Notes: a model not told the origin generated them from the sequence alone. DNA of 64,000 bases from Rhynchopus sp. YZ270_cl-10 (GCA_964035575.1 OZ037912.1:1054001-1118000); one strand, 5' to 3'; shown: positions 41,063 through 51,462, counted from the stretch's first letter. Numbers and translations are program-made.

Positions 41063-43402
41063 ATGACGTTGACCTGCACGGTTGTGCTTCTTGGGAGAGA
41101 AGGCTGCGGCAAGTCGAGTCTTGTCGCACGCTTTGTACAGGGCACGTACACAGAGCAATATGACCCACACGTTGTGGACGTGTACAAGAAGGAGGGCAAC
41201 GTTGGCGGGGCAGCAGTAGTGTTCAATGTGATAGATGTGTGTGGGTCTGAAGACTTCAGCAGTATACGAAATATGGAGTGCAGCAAGGCGGATGCGAGGA
41301 TCCTGTGCTGCGATGTGTCTCCCGAGAGTGTGGCACATGCAGAGGAGCTACATGAGACCCTCAACGACAGCGTGGGCACCCAGCCTTGTGTGCTCGTTGC
41401 TACCAAATGCGACAGCAGTGCGAGCGACCCTGCCCGCCAGGCTGCGCAGGCCTTCGCAGACAGCGCGCACCTCACCTTCATCGACACCTCAGCAAAACTC
41501 TCCTTCGGCATCGACGCTGCCTTTGCCGCCGCTGCGCAAGCAGCGTTTCCCGAGCTCGCCCCGACACCCACACCCTCACCCACTGCACCTACCACAACCC
41601 CATCCCCAAAGGACACCACCTTCGCCGTCACCCAGGTCGAGTCTGAATGCGCCTCTTCCCACTCCGAAGAAGGCGATGGTGATCATGGTGATGTGGACCC
41701 CGATACCAACCCCGATACCAACGCAAACACAATGGAGAGCCTGCAGCTGGAGTTGAGTCGCGCAACGTTGGCCAAGGCGTCCGCTTCGGCATCGAATATC
41801 TCAGCAGTCTGGGAGCGGGTGGAGAAGGGCAAGGAGAAGGGGGAGGGCTCCCGACGAGACAGCGCCTTCTCCGCAGCAACCGTGTCGTCTCTTGCGGTGT
41901 CGCTGAAGGGACGTACACATGGTGACGACCTGGCTGCGGGGCTTGGTGCTGCGCAGTGTAGGGCGCACACTCCGCTGTCTCCAAGCTTCGTGAGCAGTCT
42001 GTCTGCGTCGCTGTCGCTGCGGCAGCAGAACGCCCTCGGTGGGAGCAATGCGCTTGCCCACTCTCCGTCGCCCTCTGCCACCTCCATGCGTACCTCGTCC
42101 GCCACATCGCTGCGGCGGCACAACAGTGGTGTGCACCCCACCACCACCCCCGCCGACAGCAACAACATCGCACTGCTCTCCGGGACCTCCCACATCTCCG
42201 CAGAGAACCCCTCCGGCATCCCAGAGAGGCAGCTGTCCAGCATGTCGGAGACGCCCACCTTTGCGTCTGGGAGTGGGCTGGGCGGGAATGCGCAGCTTCT
42301 GGGGGCGGAGGGAGGAGGTGGAGGTGGTGGTGGTGGTGGTGGCGCAGCAGTCACTGCGAACAAAAAGCACCGTTCTGCGTCGCTTATCATGCCTGACGCG
42401 GCACCGCAGCTGTTGGGCAAAGGAGGAGGGGGAGGTGCAGCACCACAAAGCCCTGGCGGAGGGGGGCTGAGCAGCCTCCTCTTCAGTGGCGGCGAGTACA
42501 ACGAACTGCTTGGGGTCGCTCCGGTGGGGAAGAAGGAGAAGGAGAAGGAGAAGGGTGGTGGGGAGAGAGAGCCTGCAGGGCTGGGCGTGCAGACCCAGGT
42601 CCGCCTGGTGGGTGGTGGTGGTACGTCCATGGGGGGCCAAGCACAACGTAGTGAGGTGGAGAGTGGAGGTGGGGGTGGTGGCAGCCTGCGGCAGCCGCTG
42701 CTGCGTACCGCTGCACCAGACGCAGTGTTGACTGATTCGGGCGGCGGGAAAGGCACCGTACGCTTCAGCCAGGTAGGCGGTACGTCTCTGGTATGTGTAT
42801 ACGTTTTAATATTTTATGGGAATGAGAAAATGCTAGACGCATATGAAGCCCTGCAAAAATCAAATTCAGACTTTTTTCTCCACGATTTTCTCCCCTCCCC
42901 CTCAACGTTTTGGCTCCGAATTAATACCACACCTAACCTCTCCCTTCCCTCTCAGATTTCCCGCGTAAAGCAACGTGTCAGCGTGCGCACACTACCTCCA
43001 TTGGTACCTGCTGGGGATGGCGATGGTGCTGAGGTTGAGGAGACACACAGCGAGCGACACACACAGCCACAGCCACAACCACAACCACAACCTAGGCCGC
43101 CCGCGCAGACACAGAAGAAGAACAAAAAGCAGAAGCACGCCTCAAACCATTCCACAGGCAGCCACCCTGCGGCACACAGCTACACAAAGGCCACCACCCA
43201 GTCCTCCCTGCAGAGCGTGCGCATGATGCCCAACCCCTCCTTCAGCGACGACACGAACAACGGCGTGAACTTCACCCCAGTACTCCACCGCGACAAGCCC
43301 TCTCCTGTGCAGTACTCACTCTGCCAGTCACCTAGCCCGCACAGCTCAGCAGCACCTCCCTCCGAAGACGGATCAAAATGCTGCTGTTGTTGTTGTTGTT
43401 AA
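41063..43402 (+). CDS. Ras-like small GTPase with a 550-residue disordered tail ending in seven Cys; one intron
   Basis: Proposed exons are 41063-42790 (or -42772) and 42956-43402, about 718-724 aa. G1 is GREGCGKS (11-18), G3 DVCG (58-61), G4 TKCD (114-117) and G5 TSAK (142-145). The switch I Thr of Ras is His (YDPHVVDVY) and the Gln after DxxG is Ser, so Mg binding and GTP hydrolysis may be weak. After about residue 170 come Pro/Thr, Ser and poly-Gly stretches. The end is KCCCCCCC with no CaaX box; palmitoylation or prenylation at the membrane is likely. The intron has no stop and a length divisible by three, so retention would add about 55-61 residues. GTATGT at 42791 is the donor most like those of the sorting nexin. 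Confidence 0.85.
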   Translation: MTLTCTVVLLGREGCGKSSLVARFVQGTYTEQYDPHVVDVYKKEGNVGGAAVVFNVIDVCGSEDFSSIRNMECSKADARILCCDVSPESVAHAEELHETLNDSVGTQPCVLVATKCDSSASDPARQAAQAFADSAHLTFIDTSAKLSFGIDAAFAAAAQAAFPELAPTPTPSPTAPTTTPSPKDTTFAVTQVESECASSHSEEGDGDHGDVDPDTNPDTNANTMESLQLELSRATLAKASASASNISAVWERVEKGKEKGEGSRRDSAFSAATVSSLAVSLKGRTHGDDLAAGLGAAQCRAHTPLSPSFVSSLSASLSLRQQNALGGSNALAHSPSPSATSMRTSSATSLRRHNSGVHPTTTPADSNNIALLSGTSHISAENPSGIPERQLSSMSETPTFASGSGLGGNAQLLGAEGGGGGGGGGGGAAVTANKKHRSASLIMPDAAPQLLGKGGGGGAAPQSPGGGGLSSLLFSGGEYNELLGVAPVGKKEKEKEKGGGEREPAGLGVQTQVRLVGGGGTSMGGQAQRSEVESGGGGGGSLRQPLLRTAAPDAVLTDSGGGKGTVRFSQVGGTSLVCVYVLIFYGNEKMLDAYEALQKSNSDFFLHDFLPSPSTFWLRINTTPNLSLPSQISRVKQRVSVRTLPPLVPAGDGDGAEVEETHSERHTQPQPQPQPQPRPPAQTQKKNKKQKHASNHSTGSHPAAHSYTKATTQSSLQSVRMMPNPSFSDDTNNGVNFTPVLHRDKPSPVQYSLCQSPSPHSSAAPPSEDGSKCCCCCCC

Positions 43403-43783
43403 CGGTGAGGGAGAGGAGGGGGAAGGGGGGAGGAGGGGGGAAACGATACACTGTTGCCTTGTGGTAAAAAATGGGTATAAAAAAAAAAAACAGCTTGACC
43501 TTTGTGAAGTGCTAAAAGTACACAAAAGGGAAAAGCTTTGCTACGTTGCTTACCATAGTAAAGTAAGGCCACTGTGTACCTGGACGGGACAGAAACAAAA
43601 TTACCTTAGATACAGGCATCGTACATATCGTGGAACAACGCAATAACCACGTTTTATATTTTATTTGATATTTTTCTCGCTTCTTCGCAAAAAAAGGCAA
43701 AAAATAGATACGCTCCAAAAGATGTGTGCTGTGTGAAGGAAAGTTTGGTTTCATTACAAATTACTATTTACAGTGGACCAATA

Positions 43784-44163
43784 TTGGCGACCAAAAAAAA
43801 GTCGCCAATTACAAGAAAACCTCTCAAATCCGCCAATATTTTTTGACAAGGTGTTTGGTCGCCAAGTACAGAAGGGAAAACAAACACCGGAGGGGTAAAA
43901 AAGTAAGGATTTTTGGGATTTCAAACTCGGACTAAGGAGAGTTTTTTTACCCCTCCGATATTTCTTACATCTTCTGTTGTTGGCCGCAGGGTACTTGTGC
44001 TTTCATCCTGATGGCTGGCATCGTACGTGGGTCAGTCGGAGGTGCCTGCATTAATAACTTCACTTTCTTATCCTTTTGTACTTAGAGACCAAACACCTTG
44101 TCAACAAAAAAATATTAGATTTGAGAGGTTTTCTTGTAATTGGCGACTTTTTTTGGTCGCCAA
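43784..44163. mobile_element. Foldback element with 77-bp inverted arms
   Basis: Left arm 43784-43860 pairs almost perfectly with 44087-44163; each outer end is itself a small hairpin (TTGGCGACC...GGTCGCCAA). The loop holds a second hairpin (CGGAGGGGTAAAAAA with its complement) and a copy of the GGCCGCAGGG dispersed repeat. Confidence 0.8.
43970..44055 (+). repeat. Dispersed repeat (GGCCGCAGGG family)
   Basis: Shares TGCTTTCATCC, ATGGCTGGCATCGTACGTGG and GGTGCCTGCAT with 63526-63616. Shorter forms lie at 62372-62415 and 26473-26531. Confidence 0.8.
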
Positions 44164-44938
44164 GTATATCTTATTCCTATTGTAATGTGTGTAAAGCCCT
44201 CTTTCGAAACGTTTACCCCAACAAACATCCCCTCTTCGTGTTCTCCATTGACGTCTTCTAACTTCAATCCCTTGCCCTGGAAGAGGGGAAAAATGCAGTT
44301 TTTTTTTTTACGCACACTACTTTGTGAGCGGAAAGTTTCACGTCGTTCACTCACCCAACCGTGCTCCGCAACACCACGGTGATTTTTAGTGTGTGTGGAA
44401 GCGTCAACACATCAAACAACTACAAGAAGGGGGGTGAGGGAACGACAAGTGACACTTTTGTTGGAAAATGGAAGATGTAGCAAAAAGGCCTTATTCATAT
44501 TTTTCGAGTACCGTATTCATACACATTAACGACCGTAAATATGTTCGACCTTGTCAGGATTTTTTCTGGAAGTTCGACCTTTTGTTTACGGTTGATAATT
44601 TTTTTTTTGTACGAATACGGCAATATTTAGTACAGTGTGTTTTGCCATTTGGTTTTGTTCTGTTTAGATGTACGAGAGACACATTCATTTTTTTTCAAGG
44701 TTTGTTCTTCAACCTTTTGCATAATGGGATGGTTTTGCTTTACAAAAATCTCGAGACACCTATAGACCACGAGATGTCTGCGGTTCAAAAAACTTCACTT
44801 CTTCACCTCGTTACTGAGGTCTACGTTATGTATCAGCTCCTCTAATTTTTCGTTTTCAAAAATTTTGGTTTTTTTTATTACAAGGTAGTGCGAGGGGCAC
44901 AGATCATCTCACGAATAACTTTTTACGTTATTTGTTTG

Positions 44939-44981
44939 GATGTGAACCGCGAATGGATGTAGGACTGCATGGTTGGGTGTC
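44939..44981 (+). repeat. Dispersed repeat (ATGGATGTAGGACTGC family)
   Basis: Shares GAACCnCGnAATGGATGT and TGGTTGGG with 63630-63708. Confidence 0.75.
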
Positions 44982-45072
44982 CACCCCCCCCGGTACAGCC
45001 GGTCATGTCTTTCAACAGGGTCCTAGGTATAGGGAACGGAAAAGGTGCGGCACCTTTTCCGTTAAATTCGGA

Positions 45073-45570
45073 TTTTTCCCAACCTTCCTGTATGCACGCG
45101 TCAGCAACCAATACAGGTAGTGTATTGAAATGATTCTGGGGGGGGGTAAGGGGTCTAATTTTAATTTCGTCGATTTTGAGAAAAATTTTGGCCAAAAATG
45201 GGCCCCACGTATAAGGAACCGGGCTCATATTTCTCAAAATTTAAGTGGTCAAAAAATTGTCCAATTTTCCGAAATGACCCCACCGCTGCACGGGCGGAGC
45301 CCAAAAATGCAAATAAGCCACTTTTTCCCAACCTTCCTGTATACACGCGTCAGCAACCAATACAGGTAGTGTATTGAAATGATTCTGGGGGGGGGTAAGG
45401 GGTCTAATTTTAATTTCGTCGATTTTGAGAAAAATTTTGGCCAAAAATGGGCCCCACGTATAAGGAACCGGGCTCATATTTCTCAAAATTTAAGTGGTCA
45501 AAAAATTGTCCAATTTTCCGAAATGACCCCACCGCTGCACGGGCGGAGCCCAAAAATGCAAATAAGCCAC
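45073..45570 (+). repeat. Tandem dimer of a 249-bp unit
   Basis: Copies at 45073-45321 and 45322-45570 are almost identical (CCTGTATG versus CCTGTATA is the visible change). Each carries a near-palindrome around GGGCCCCACGTATAAGG. Confidence 0.9.
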
Positions 45571-45863
45571 TTTTTGGTTTCATTGAAATGATGCGGCTGA
45601 CACTGAGGAAATATGGTTTACGGCGTCCCATTGAGGGGGTGAACCCTTTTTAATTTTTTGTTCTCTTGAAATGTGTAATTTCATGTTTTCGCGAAAAAAA
45701 TACGAACTGATCCTACAAGGGTTGAAGGAAGGTGTGTGGAAAACAATAATAACAAGAACAACTAATTGCTATGAAAAAAAATGGGGTGTGCTGTGGATAA
45801 CTCCGCGCGATTTTCGAAACCACCATAGCATCCTGGCGATTTTCTGGAGGTGCTGATGTGACG

Positions 45864-46031
45864 ATGCCTGGTGCGATCGACGACGTGTTGTCGTCTGTGC
45901 ATTATGTGTTCCTTCCGCACTGCTCTGATGACGAAGACGATGCGTGGGAGCCTGTGGACGACTACGAGCTGGAACATGCCGAGGCCGCCCGAGCGAATGG
46001 TTATCGAGCCTGTCGAGACTACGTCCAATAA
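45864..46031 (+). pseudogene. Small acidic frame, probably a gene fragment
   Basis: 55 codons from MPGAIDDVLSSVHY to RACRDYVQ, rich in Asp/Glu, with codon use like real genes and GC content above its surroundings. Neighbouring sequence to about 46165 also looks protein-coding, but in other frames. No start context or family is recognised. It may be the relic of a decayed gene. Confidence 0.35.
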
Positions 46032-46433
46032 CGCGATCGAGCAGACGGTGCTGGACGAAGAGGACAGCCCACTGTTTAAAAGTTTCAGATGCAGGCATCC
46101 CAGTGGGTCCAGCGTACGAAGAGCGTTTTAGCATACCTGCAGAAGAGCAGAATGCTGGCGTGTTGTAGATTATATTTTTTTCAGAGTGGAGTTCCACAGC
46201 ACACCCGGTTTTTTTTCCGATAGCAATTACTTGTTTTTTTTTGGGGGGGGGGGATTTTTTTTGGATCCCCCCAAAGAAAAAAATCCCAGTAACGGGGGTC
46301 CCTCCTACACTCAGCTCACAACAGAATTTTTTGCTACCCAAAATCTCAATTTCCCATACAAAAATGCTCGCATTCAGAAGGAAAGCGCTCGCGAAACCCG
46401 AGGGGGCTCAAGGGCACACCGTGGGAGAACTCG

Positions 46434-46790
46434 ACTCAAGTGGTCAAACGCCGAAGGAAAAGGAAGCATGCAGCGAAGCGAAAGCAAAAAAGTAGCGTAC
46501 CGTGCGCCTGCGGCGCAAGATTGCAACTCACCCTTTCCCATGACATAGTTTGTCAGTAAAAATGTGCAATTTTAAGTGATTTTTTTTGAAATGTTGCGTA
46601 CCGTGGCTTCGCCAGAAACTTTCGTTTTAGCAAAATACGGAAGCAAAATTTACGGAAAATGACGATAATTACCAACGAAAGTGCTATTCTATGCCAACAT
46701 TTTAGAAATGTTGCGTACCGTGGCTTCGCCACGAACCTTTGGGTGTCATGAGCGTCGTTTCTTTTTGTAAATGTACTGAGGTTACTGATA
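46434..46790 (+). repeat. Dispersed repeat, partner of 768-995
   Basis: Same ordered phrases as the copy at 768-995, with an internal duplication of the TGTTGCGTACCGTGGC part (46592 and 46706). Confidence 0.65.
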
Positions 46791-47006
46791 AGCGCACGAT
46801 TCTTTCGTGCCACCCATTCTTGGATGGGTAGCATCACTGTCGTTGGAGTAATCATTTTTTGAGGCTGTTGTGGGGTGGTACATTTTCCGCGCGCAGCGCG
46901 GAAATTTTTTTTTTGCAGCACCTTTTCCGTTTCCGTTTTTTTTATTTGGACCTAGAACCCTGCTTTCAAGTCAACTCTTATTTTTTGATTGTTTCAAAAA
47001 AAAAAA

Positions 47007-47070
47007 GTGGAGATTTCACAAACTGTGGCAACACAACCGAGGCAACTACACTACTCCAACAATTTATCAA
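47007..47070 (+). repeat. 70-bp dispersed repeat, third copy
   Basis: Nearly identical to 22493-22560 and followed by an A-rich run. Confidence 0.85.
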
Positions 47071-47356
47071 AAAAAATGTTAAAATAGCAAAGTTTTTATC
47101 CCTGCAGGAATCTTCCCACGCAGCAAGTCTCTCAAAATGGTAGCATTTTGTTTTGTTGAAATGACAATGACATTTATTGTTGGCGTTTTTGTCCCTCTTT
47201 TGCTTTTTTTTTTTTTTTTTTGAAACAGTCGACTAATATAACGTGGGGCTGAGGTTCATTTTACAACCCCCCCTTTTTTTTTGTTGTGGTGTGGGTGAGT
47301 AGGGGTCAACAAGTTTGTGCAGTGCCGACTTGTGCAATACAATGCATAGTTTTAAT

Positions 47357-47511
47357 GGTGTGTTCCGGGGTATGGGACTTCACACATCTTCACACATCTT
47401 CCTAAGTTTTCACAACTCTTCACAACTTTTCACAACTCTTCACACACGTTTTTGTCAAGAGTTGTGAATTGAAATGAAAATTTTGTATTTTCCGATACCC
47501 CAGAACACACC
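47357..47511. repeat. 155-bp inverted-repeat element with CACAACTCTT iterations
   Basis: GGTGTGTTCCGGGGTAT pairs with ATACCCCAGAACACACC (one mismatch). The interior repeats TTCACAACTC or TTCACACATC about seven times, and GAGTTGTGAA is its complement. Confidence 0.7.
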
Positions 47512-47735
47512 AAGTTTAGATTCAGTTTTTTTTTCTTCTCCCCCCCGCGGTGAGAACCGCAAAGGCACAATAGGCGCAACAAGACATCTCTTTATTTCAA
47601 CAGAGACAAAGCAAACGAGGCTCTCGGGGCTAACCTTTTGCAAAACGCTTTTCTCTTTGATGTGTCTTGCTAGCTTTTTATTTTACCTCATTTTTTTGGT
47701 CTATTTTTCGCGACCACTTTTCAAAAAAAAAATAT

Positions 47736-48131
47736 TCAAAAACAGTTTTGACGGAAATGCAAACCATGAGCAAGAACCCCCCACTTGCTCCCATTCTCTT
47801 CACCGATACGCCGCCTGACACGCCCAACCAATCGCGTATTTCCTTCTGCGATCCCAAAGCGAAGCACGTTTTTCCTCGATGTCTTCATCTGCACGTTCGT
47901 CAGTCTCTCAGTGGTGGCTGCCAGGTGCGGGACCACGTCTTCTAGGGATGCCTGTCCTCGGTCAAGATGACGCATGCATACAAAAATTTGTTTCATAAAT
48001 AAAACCGTGTCGCGGGTCTCATGCCAGATCCCCTGTTTTGCATCCTGTTCCCTCCATCTTCTCGCCGTCTGTTTCACGTCCGACGTTTCCAATGTCGTTA
48101 TCCACTCCACAAACTCATCAGAGCTGAACAC
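47736..48131 (-). pseudogene. Possible decayed minus-strand gene, part 1
   Basis: An open minus-strand frame of about 130 codons with natural composition (for example LEDVVPHLAATTERLTNVQ) and codon use like the real genes. No ATG or splice signal begins it and no family is recognised. A second open piece lies just upstream at 48133-48351. If real, this is the clearest sign of minus-strand coding in the window. Confidence 0.35.
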
Positions 48132-48132
48132 A

Positions 48133-48351
48133 TCAACCGGCTAAGTTGCACTTAGCCCGATCCCACAAGAAAATGCGTACCAAACCTCGAATCGCACACT
48201 TTGACCAGAAATTGATTTTTTTGTTGAGGAGCTCAAGGAGGGTGGGTCTCGCGGTCAGCCACACAATCAGGTTTCCCCACTCTGCCACCTGCTCTTCAAA
48301 AGAAATTATTCGGTTTGTCCGCTTTTTCGAGGAGCATATCATTATATTCAC
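48133..48351 (-). pseudogene. Possible decayed minus-strand gene, part 2
   Basis: Minus-strand frame with LIVWLTARPTLLELLNKK and neighbouring natural-looking sequence. It is in a different frame from the adjacent piece, which suggests decay or an unrecognised intron. Confidence 0.3.
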
Positions 48352-48446
48352 GGAATATTACCCACACGCAGACGCTTATTGAGGGCCATCTTCTGCAAAA
48401 AATTACCCTTTTATCACAACGCTCTCATGGGCATCGCCATACTGTA

Positions 48447-48490
48447 TCAATTTTTTCATCACCCGACCCACACACCCCTACACCACTCAG
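48447..48490 (+). promoter_or_regulatory. Candidate trans-splice acceptor of pseudo-cyclase D, shared with E
   Basis: ATCAATTTTTTCATCACCC and the rest up to CACTCAG, 17 nt before the ATG, are identical to 52584-52628. Similarity between the two genes begins exactly here. Confidence 0.5.
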
Positions 48491-48507
48491 ACGATCGGCA
48501 TTACACC

Positions 48508-50265
48508 ATGCGTTGTGGGTGGCTCGAAGGTGTGCTGTCCCTTGATGGCACGTTGAGCAAGAAGGAGCATCACAAGCGCAAGCTGTTCTTCGCAGTGAAC
48601 GCCGCAGCGATGCTGATGCAGCTCTTCATAGTGTTCTTCTACGCCATGCACAACACAACCGCCATGCTCGTGGCAACGTTGATAGGTACTCTCACCGGCT
48701 TCGTCTCTGTGCTTCTTGTCCTCTGCAGATGCAAGGTAACGGAGAACGTCGTGCTGTGTGTGGCCTACAGCTATCTGTCCACGGTCCTCGTGGCGGACTG
48801 CAGCTCGCAATCAAGAGGTGAGTCAAATTGGGGCACGCTTGTGCTCATCGTGGACTTCCTTCTTGTGATGGAAGCGGACGCACGTTACTCACTAGCTGCG
48901 GCGGTGATCTCATGTGGATGGATATGTCTTACAGGGGCAGAGATGTACTTCAGGTTTGGCCTCTTCGATCTGCCCGGCATGGCACCCCAGCACGGCGAGG
49001 GTAGCAGGTGGGAGAAGTACCGTGAGCGGGGCGAGTGCACGGAGCTACCATGCCCAAAGATTCCGTTCGGCTCGATGCTGTACGCTCTTGAGGTCTTCGT
49101 GGTGGACTTTGTCGCAACACGTGGCTTTGCACGCGAGGTGAGGAAGGAGCAGGCAACGATGGAGAGAACGATCAACACGGTGCAGGAGATTGCGTCGCTC
49201 CTCGCAGGGTACGACGTGGAGAGGGTGGCTGAGCTGCTTGCGGAGCATGAGGGGCAGCTGCCTGAGGAGATGACGTCTGCACTGCGGTCGTTGGAGGAGA
49301 ACCTGCGTGCGTACAAGGCGTACCTCCCGAAGACGTGTCTGCCGTTGGATGGGGGGAACGTGCCTGTTGAAAAAGGTGTATTATTGAGGGACCAAGATGA
49401 CTTGCAACCTTCTGGCAGTGAGACAAGTTTTACGGGTTCTTCGGGAGTAAAGGTTACGGCCTTGCCGATGCAGGTGCAGTCCTTGACACTTATGCCCACG
49501 AATGCAACACTGTTGACACTGAACATCAAAGACACGTTGAGTCTCTTGGAGAAGGACGTCATTTCCTTCTCACAGCTCTTCACATCGGTTCTGATGAAGA
49601 CACTGCAGGCATCAGATCTCCGCCGTGGGATGGTGGACGTGTTTGTGGGTGACAGGATCCACTGCTCGTTCAACACGTCAAGGCAGTGTGCGACACACGC
49701 CACCTCAGCACTGCACACTGCAACGATGTTGATGCAGGGAAATGACGAAGTGAGGACACATGTGAACATGGGTCTTGCGACGGGCAGTGTGCTGCGTGGT
49801 GACATGGGATGCCACGTGATGCGTCGCTTCAGCATGGTGGGTGCTCTTGTGCGTGACGTGCTCGCGATAGAACGTGCAGGACGTGAGCTGGGCTGTGATG
49901 TGCTGTGCAACCGTCTGTGCTTCAGCGATGCTGAGTGCGAACACAACCTGCGTCTGATTCCGTGCAAAGTGGAACTTGCTGCGGACTGCGAAGCGGAGGT
50001 GCTTGGTGAGTTGGTTGTGGCAACAGAAGTAGGAGCTTCAGAAGCGGACGAATGGATGTACCAGATTGGCGAGAAGAAGGACTGGGATGACTACAACCAA
50101 GCAGTGCGCCGATTCCTGAAGGGCGAGACGTCAGCGGCAGCTGTTGCAGCAGAGGCGCTGCACGGCAACTGCGCCAAGTACCCTGTGCACGTGACAGCGT
50201 CTTTGGACTGTTTACGGTTGCCTTCATACGCAAACAAGGTAGAGAGCGTTTGTTTGCCGATATGA
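48508..50265 (+). CDS. Six-TM pseudo-cyclase, copy D
   Basis: 585 aa. The ATG at 48508 opens MRCGWLEGVLSLDGTLSKKE, identical to copy E. Six TM segments within about residues 30-215, then the helical linker, with DNA identical over about 220 bp to copies B, C and E. YKAYLPKTCLP follows (AYKAYLP here). A variable insert precedes a cyclase domain with Asn in TLNIKDT, Val for the Lys selector in VDVFVGDRI, and Val-Arg-Ala in GALVRDVLAIE; only the second metal Asp remains. The cyclase half is nearly identical to copy E. Similarity to E ends about 20 nt after the stop codon. Confidence 0.88.
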   Translation: MRCGWLEGVLSLDGTLSKKEHHKRKLFFAVNAAAMLMQLFIVFFYAMHNTTAMLVATLIGTLTGFVSVLLVLCRCKVTENVVLCVAYSYLSTVLVADCSSQSRGESNWGTLVLIVDFLLVMEADARYSLAAAVISCGWICLTGAEMYFRFGLFDLPGMAPQHGEGSRWEKYRERGECTELPCPKIPFGSMLYALEVFVVDFVATRGFAREVRKEQATMERTINTVQEIASLLAGYDVERVAELLAEHEGQLPEEMTSALRSLEENLRAYKAYLPKTCLPLDGGNVPVEKGVLLRDQDDLQPSGSETSFTGSSGVKVTALPMQVQSLTLMPTNATLLTLNIKDTLSLLEKDVISFSQLFTSVLMKTLQASDLRRGMVDVFVGDRIHCSFNTSRQCATHATSALHTATMLMQGNDEVRTHVNMGLATGSVLRGDMGCHVMRRFSMVGALVRDVLAIERAGRELGCDVLCNRLCFSDAECEHNLRLIPCKVELAADCEAEVLGELVVATEVGASEADEWMYQIGEKKDWDDYNQAVRRFLKGETSAAAVAAEALHGNCAKYPVHVTASLDCLRLPSYANKVESVCLPI

Positions 50266-50997
50266 ACCCGCTCCCAGATTTCCATTTGGGGCACAGCATG
50301 CCACCTATTTCATCCCCGTAGGCTACGTTGCTGAAAGATGGCTGGCACAGCTTCACTCCCAATTTACTCATTTTTTTGGATGTACGAGAGTCACATTCAT
50401 CTACAGGTTTTGTTTGTGTTTGTTTTGCGATTATCCACGATGCAAAGACATTATGTGCACGTGACCCACTTCCTCCTACGGTTTTTTTTGTGTTCCTAAC
50501 ACGTAGTGTGTAAAAAGAAAGCCAACGCTCAGATCTTGTAGAACAGTATTTCCCCTTGAATTCCCTTCCACCTTTGCGAAACATATTTTTTACCCCAATT
50601 AGGCTGCGTTGCAACAAACAAAACGCCGTTGTTTTTTTTATTGTTATCAAGATCAGTTGGCGGATGATATTGTCTAGTTTTTTTTTCTACGTAGCGGGTA
50701 GCGGGTACGTGGTCAAGCACAAGAGACTGAGGTATCTGAAATCATTTGTCATTATCTTTTATTAGGCACATGTATCTTACAATGTTTCTCTTTTATTTTT
50801 TTTCCACTCTCACATGCAGCATACGAGCATTAGAGACGTTCAGAGGTGTATTTGTTATTTCGCGTTTTTTTTTTGTTTCTGTGTTACACCCTTTAGACAA
50901 ATTAGTGCTTACTGTTTGTGTTATAAATAGTAAGTATATGAATGTATTGTTTCTGTTGTTCTGTGTCTGCAACCGAGGCACCGTACCATACTGCAAA

Positions 50998-51138
50998 ATG
51001 CACGACCCCACCACGCACCACCTCAAGAAGACAGCAGAAGTCTTCCGCGGGTTGGTGACCCTAGGCGGCCAGCATCGTTACTCCCGCGCAGGGATCACAC
51101 AGTACCGGACGGCGGCACTCATGGTGTTTAGTTTTTAA
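50998..51138 (+). pseudogene. Exon-like small frame, 46 aa
   Basis: Begins MHDPTTHHLKKTAEVFRG and is GC-rich with gene-like codons in otherwise T-rich surroundings. Similar composition extends about 30 nt upstream. It may be a lone exon or a fragment; the family is not recognised. Confidence 0.3.
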
Positions 51139-51212
51139 ATAAATTATTTTTTAAGATGTGTGCACGAAACGCACATTCATCAGCCATTCAGGGGGGAGGG
51201 GGTTTTTTTTTT

Positions 51213-51260
51213 GTACCAAGGTACACTGTCACGAGAGGGCTTTTGTATTTCAAGTCAACT
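51213..51260 (+). repeat. Dispersed repeat fragment (GTACCAAGGTA ... TTGTATTTCAAGTC)
   Basis: Matches the right half of 63630-63708 with an extra CACTGTCACGAGA stretch. ACCCAGGTACACTGTCACG recurs at 52206. Confidence 0.6.
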
Positions 51261-51407
51261 TTTTTTTTTGGGGCCGAAACTCAGTTTACGTCGTATTTTG
51301 GCAACACGCTTCTCTGGATACCCCTGGTTGTTTTCCTGCGGGTTGGCGTAAACGAACGGCGAAACCACAATTCAAATCATTTCCTTCACTGGTGCTTTCG
51401 GAAGTCG

Positions 51408-51462
51408 GTCAACGACCTGTCAGCGACGTGTCACGACCTGTCGGTGACCTGTCGGCGACCTG
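51408..51462 (+). repeat. 11-bp minisatellite, about five copies of GACCTGTCGGC
   Basis: Units vary at the last three positions and one has GACGTGTC. No coding role seen. Confidence 0.8.

Larger units (their letters stand above)
43403..48507. other. 5.1-kb gene-poor region upstream of pseudo-cyclase D
   Basis: No intact gene. It contains an inverted-repeat element, dispersed repeats, a 249-bp tandem dimer, a small acidic frame, and a possible decayed minus-strand gene. The rest is AT-rich without signals I can support. Confidence 0.6.

Noticed and set aside
41683-42756. 357-codon minus-strand frame opposite the GTPase tail
   Set aside because: Mirror of Gly/Pro/Ser low-complexity coding sequence on the plus strand.
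44468-44845. 125-codon plus-strand frame starting with ATG
   Set aside because: Phe/Val/Leu-rich translation of T-rich DNA, codon use unlike the genes here, no family and no acceptor tract.
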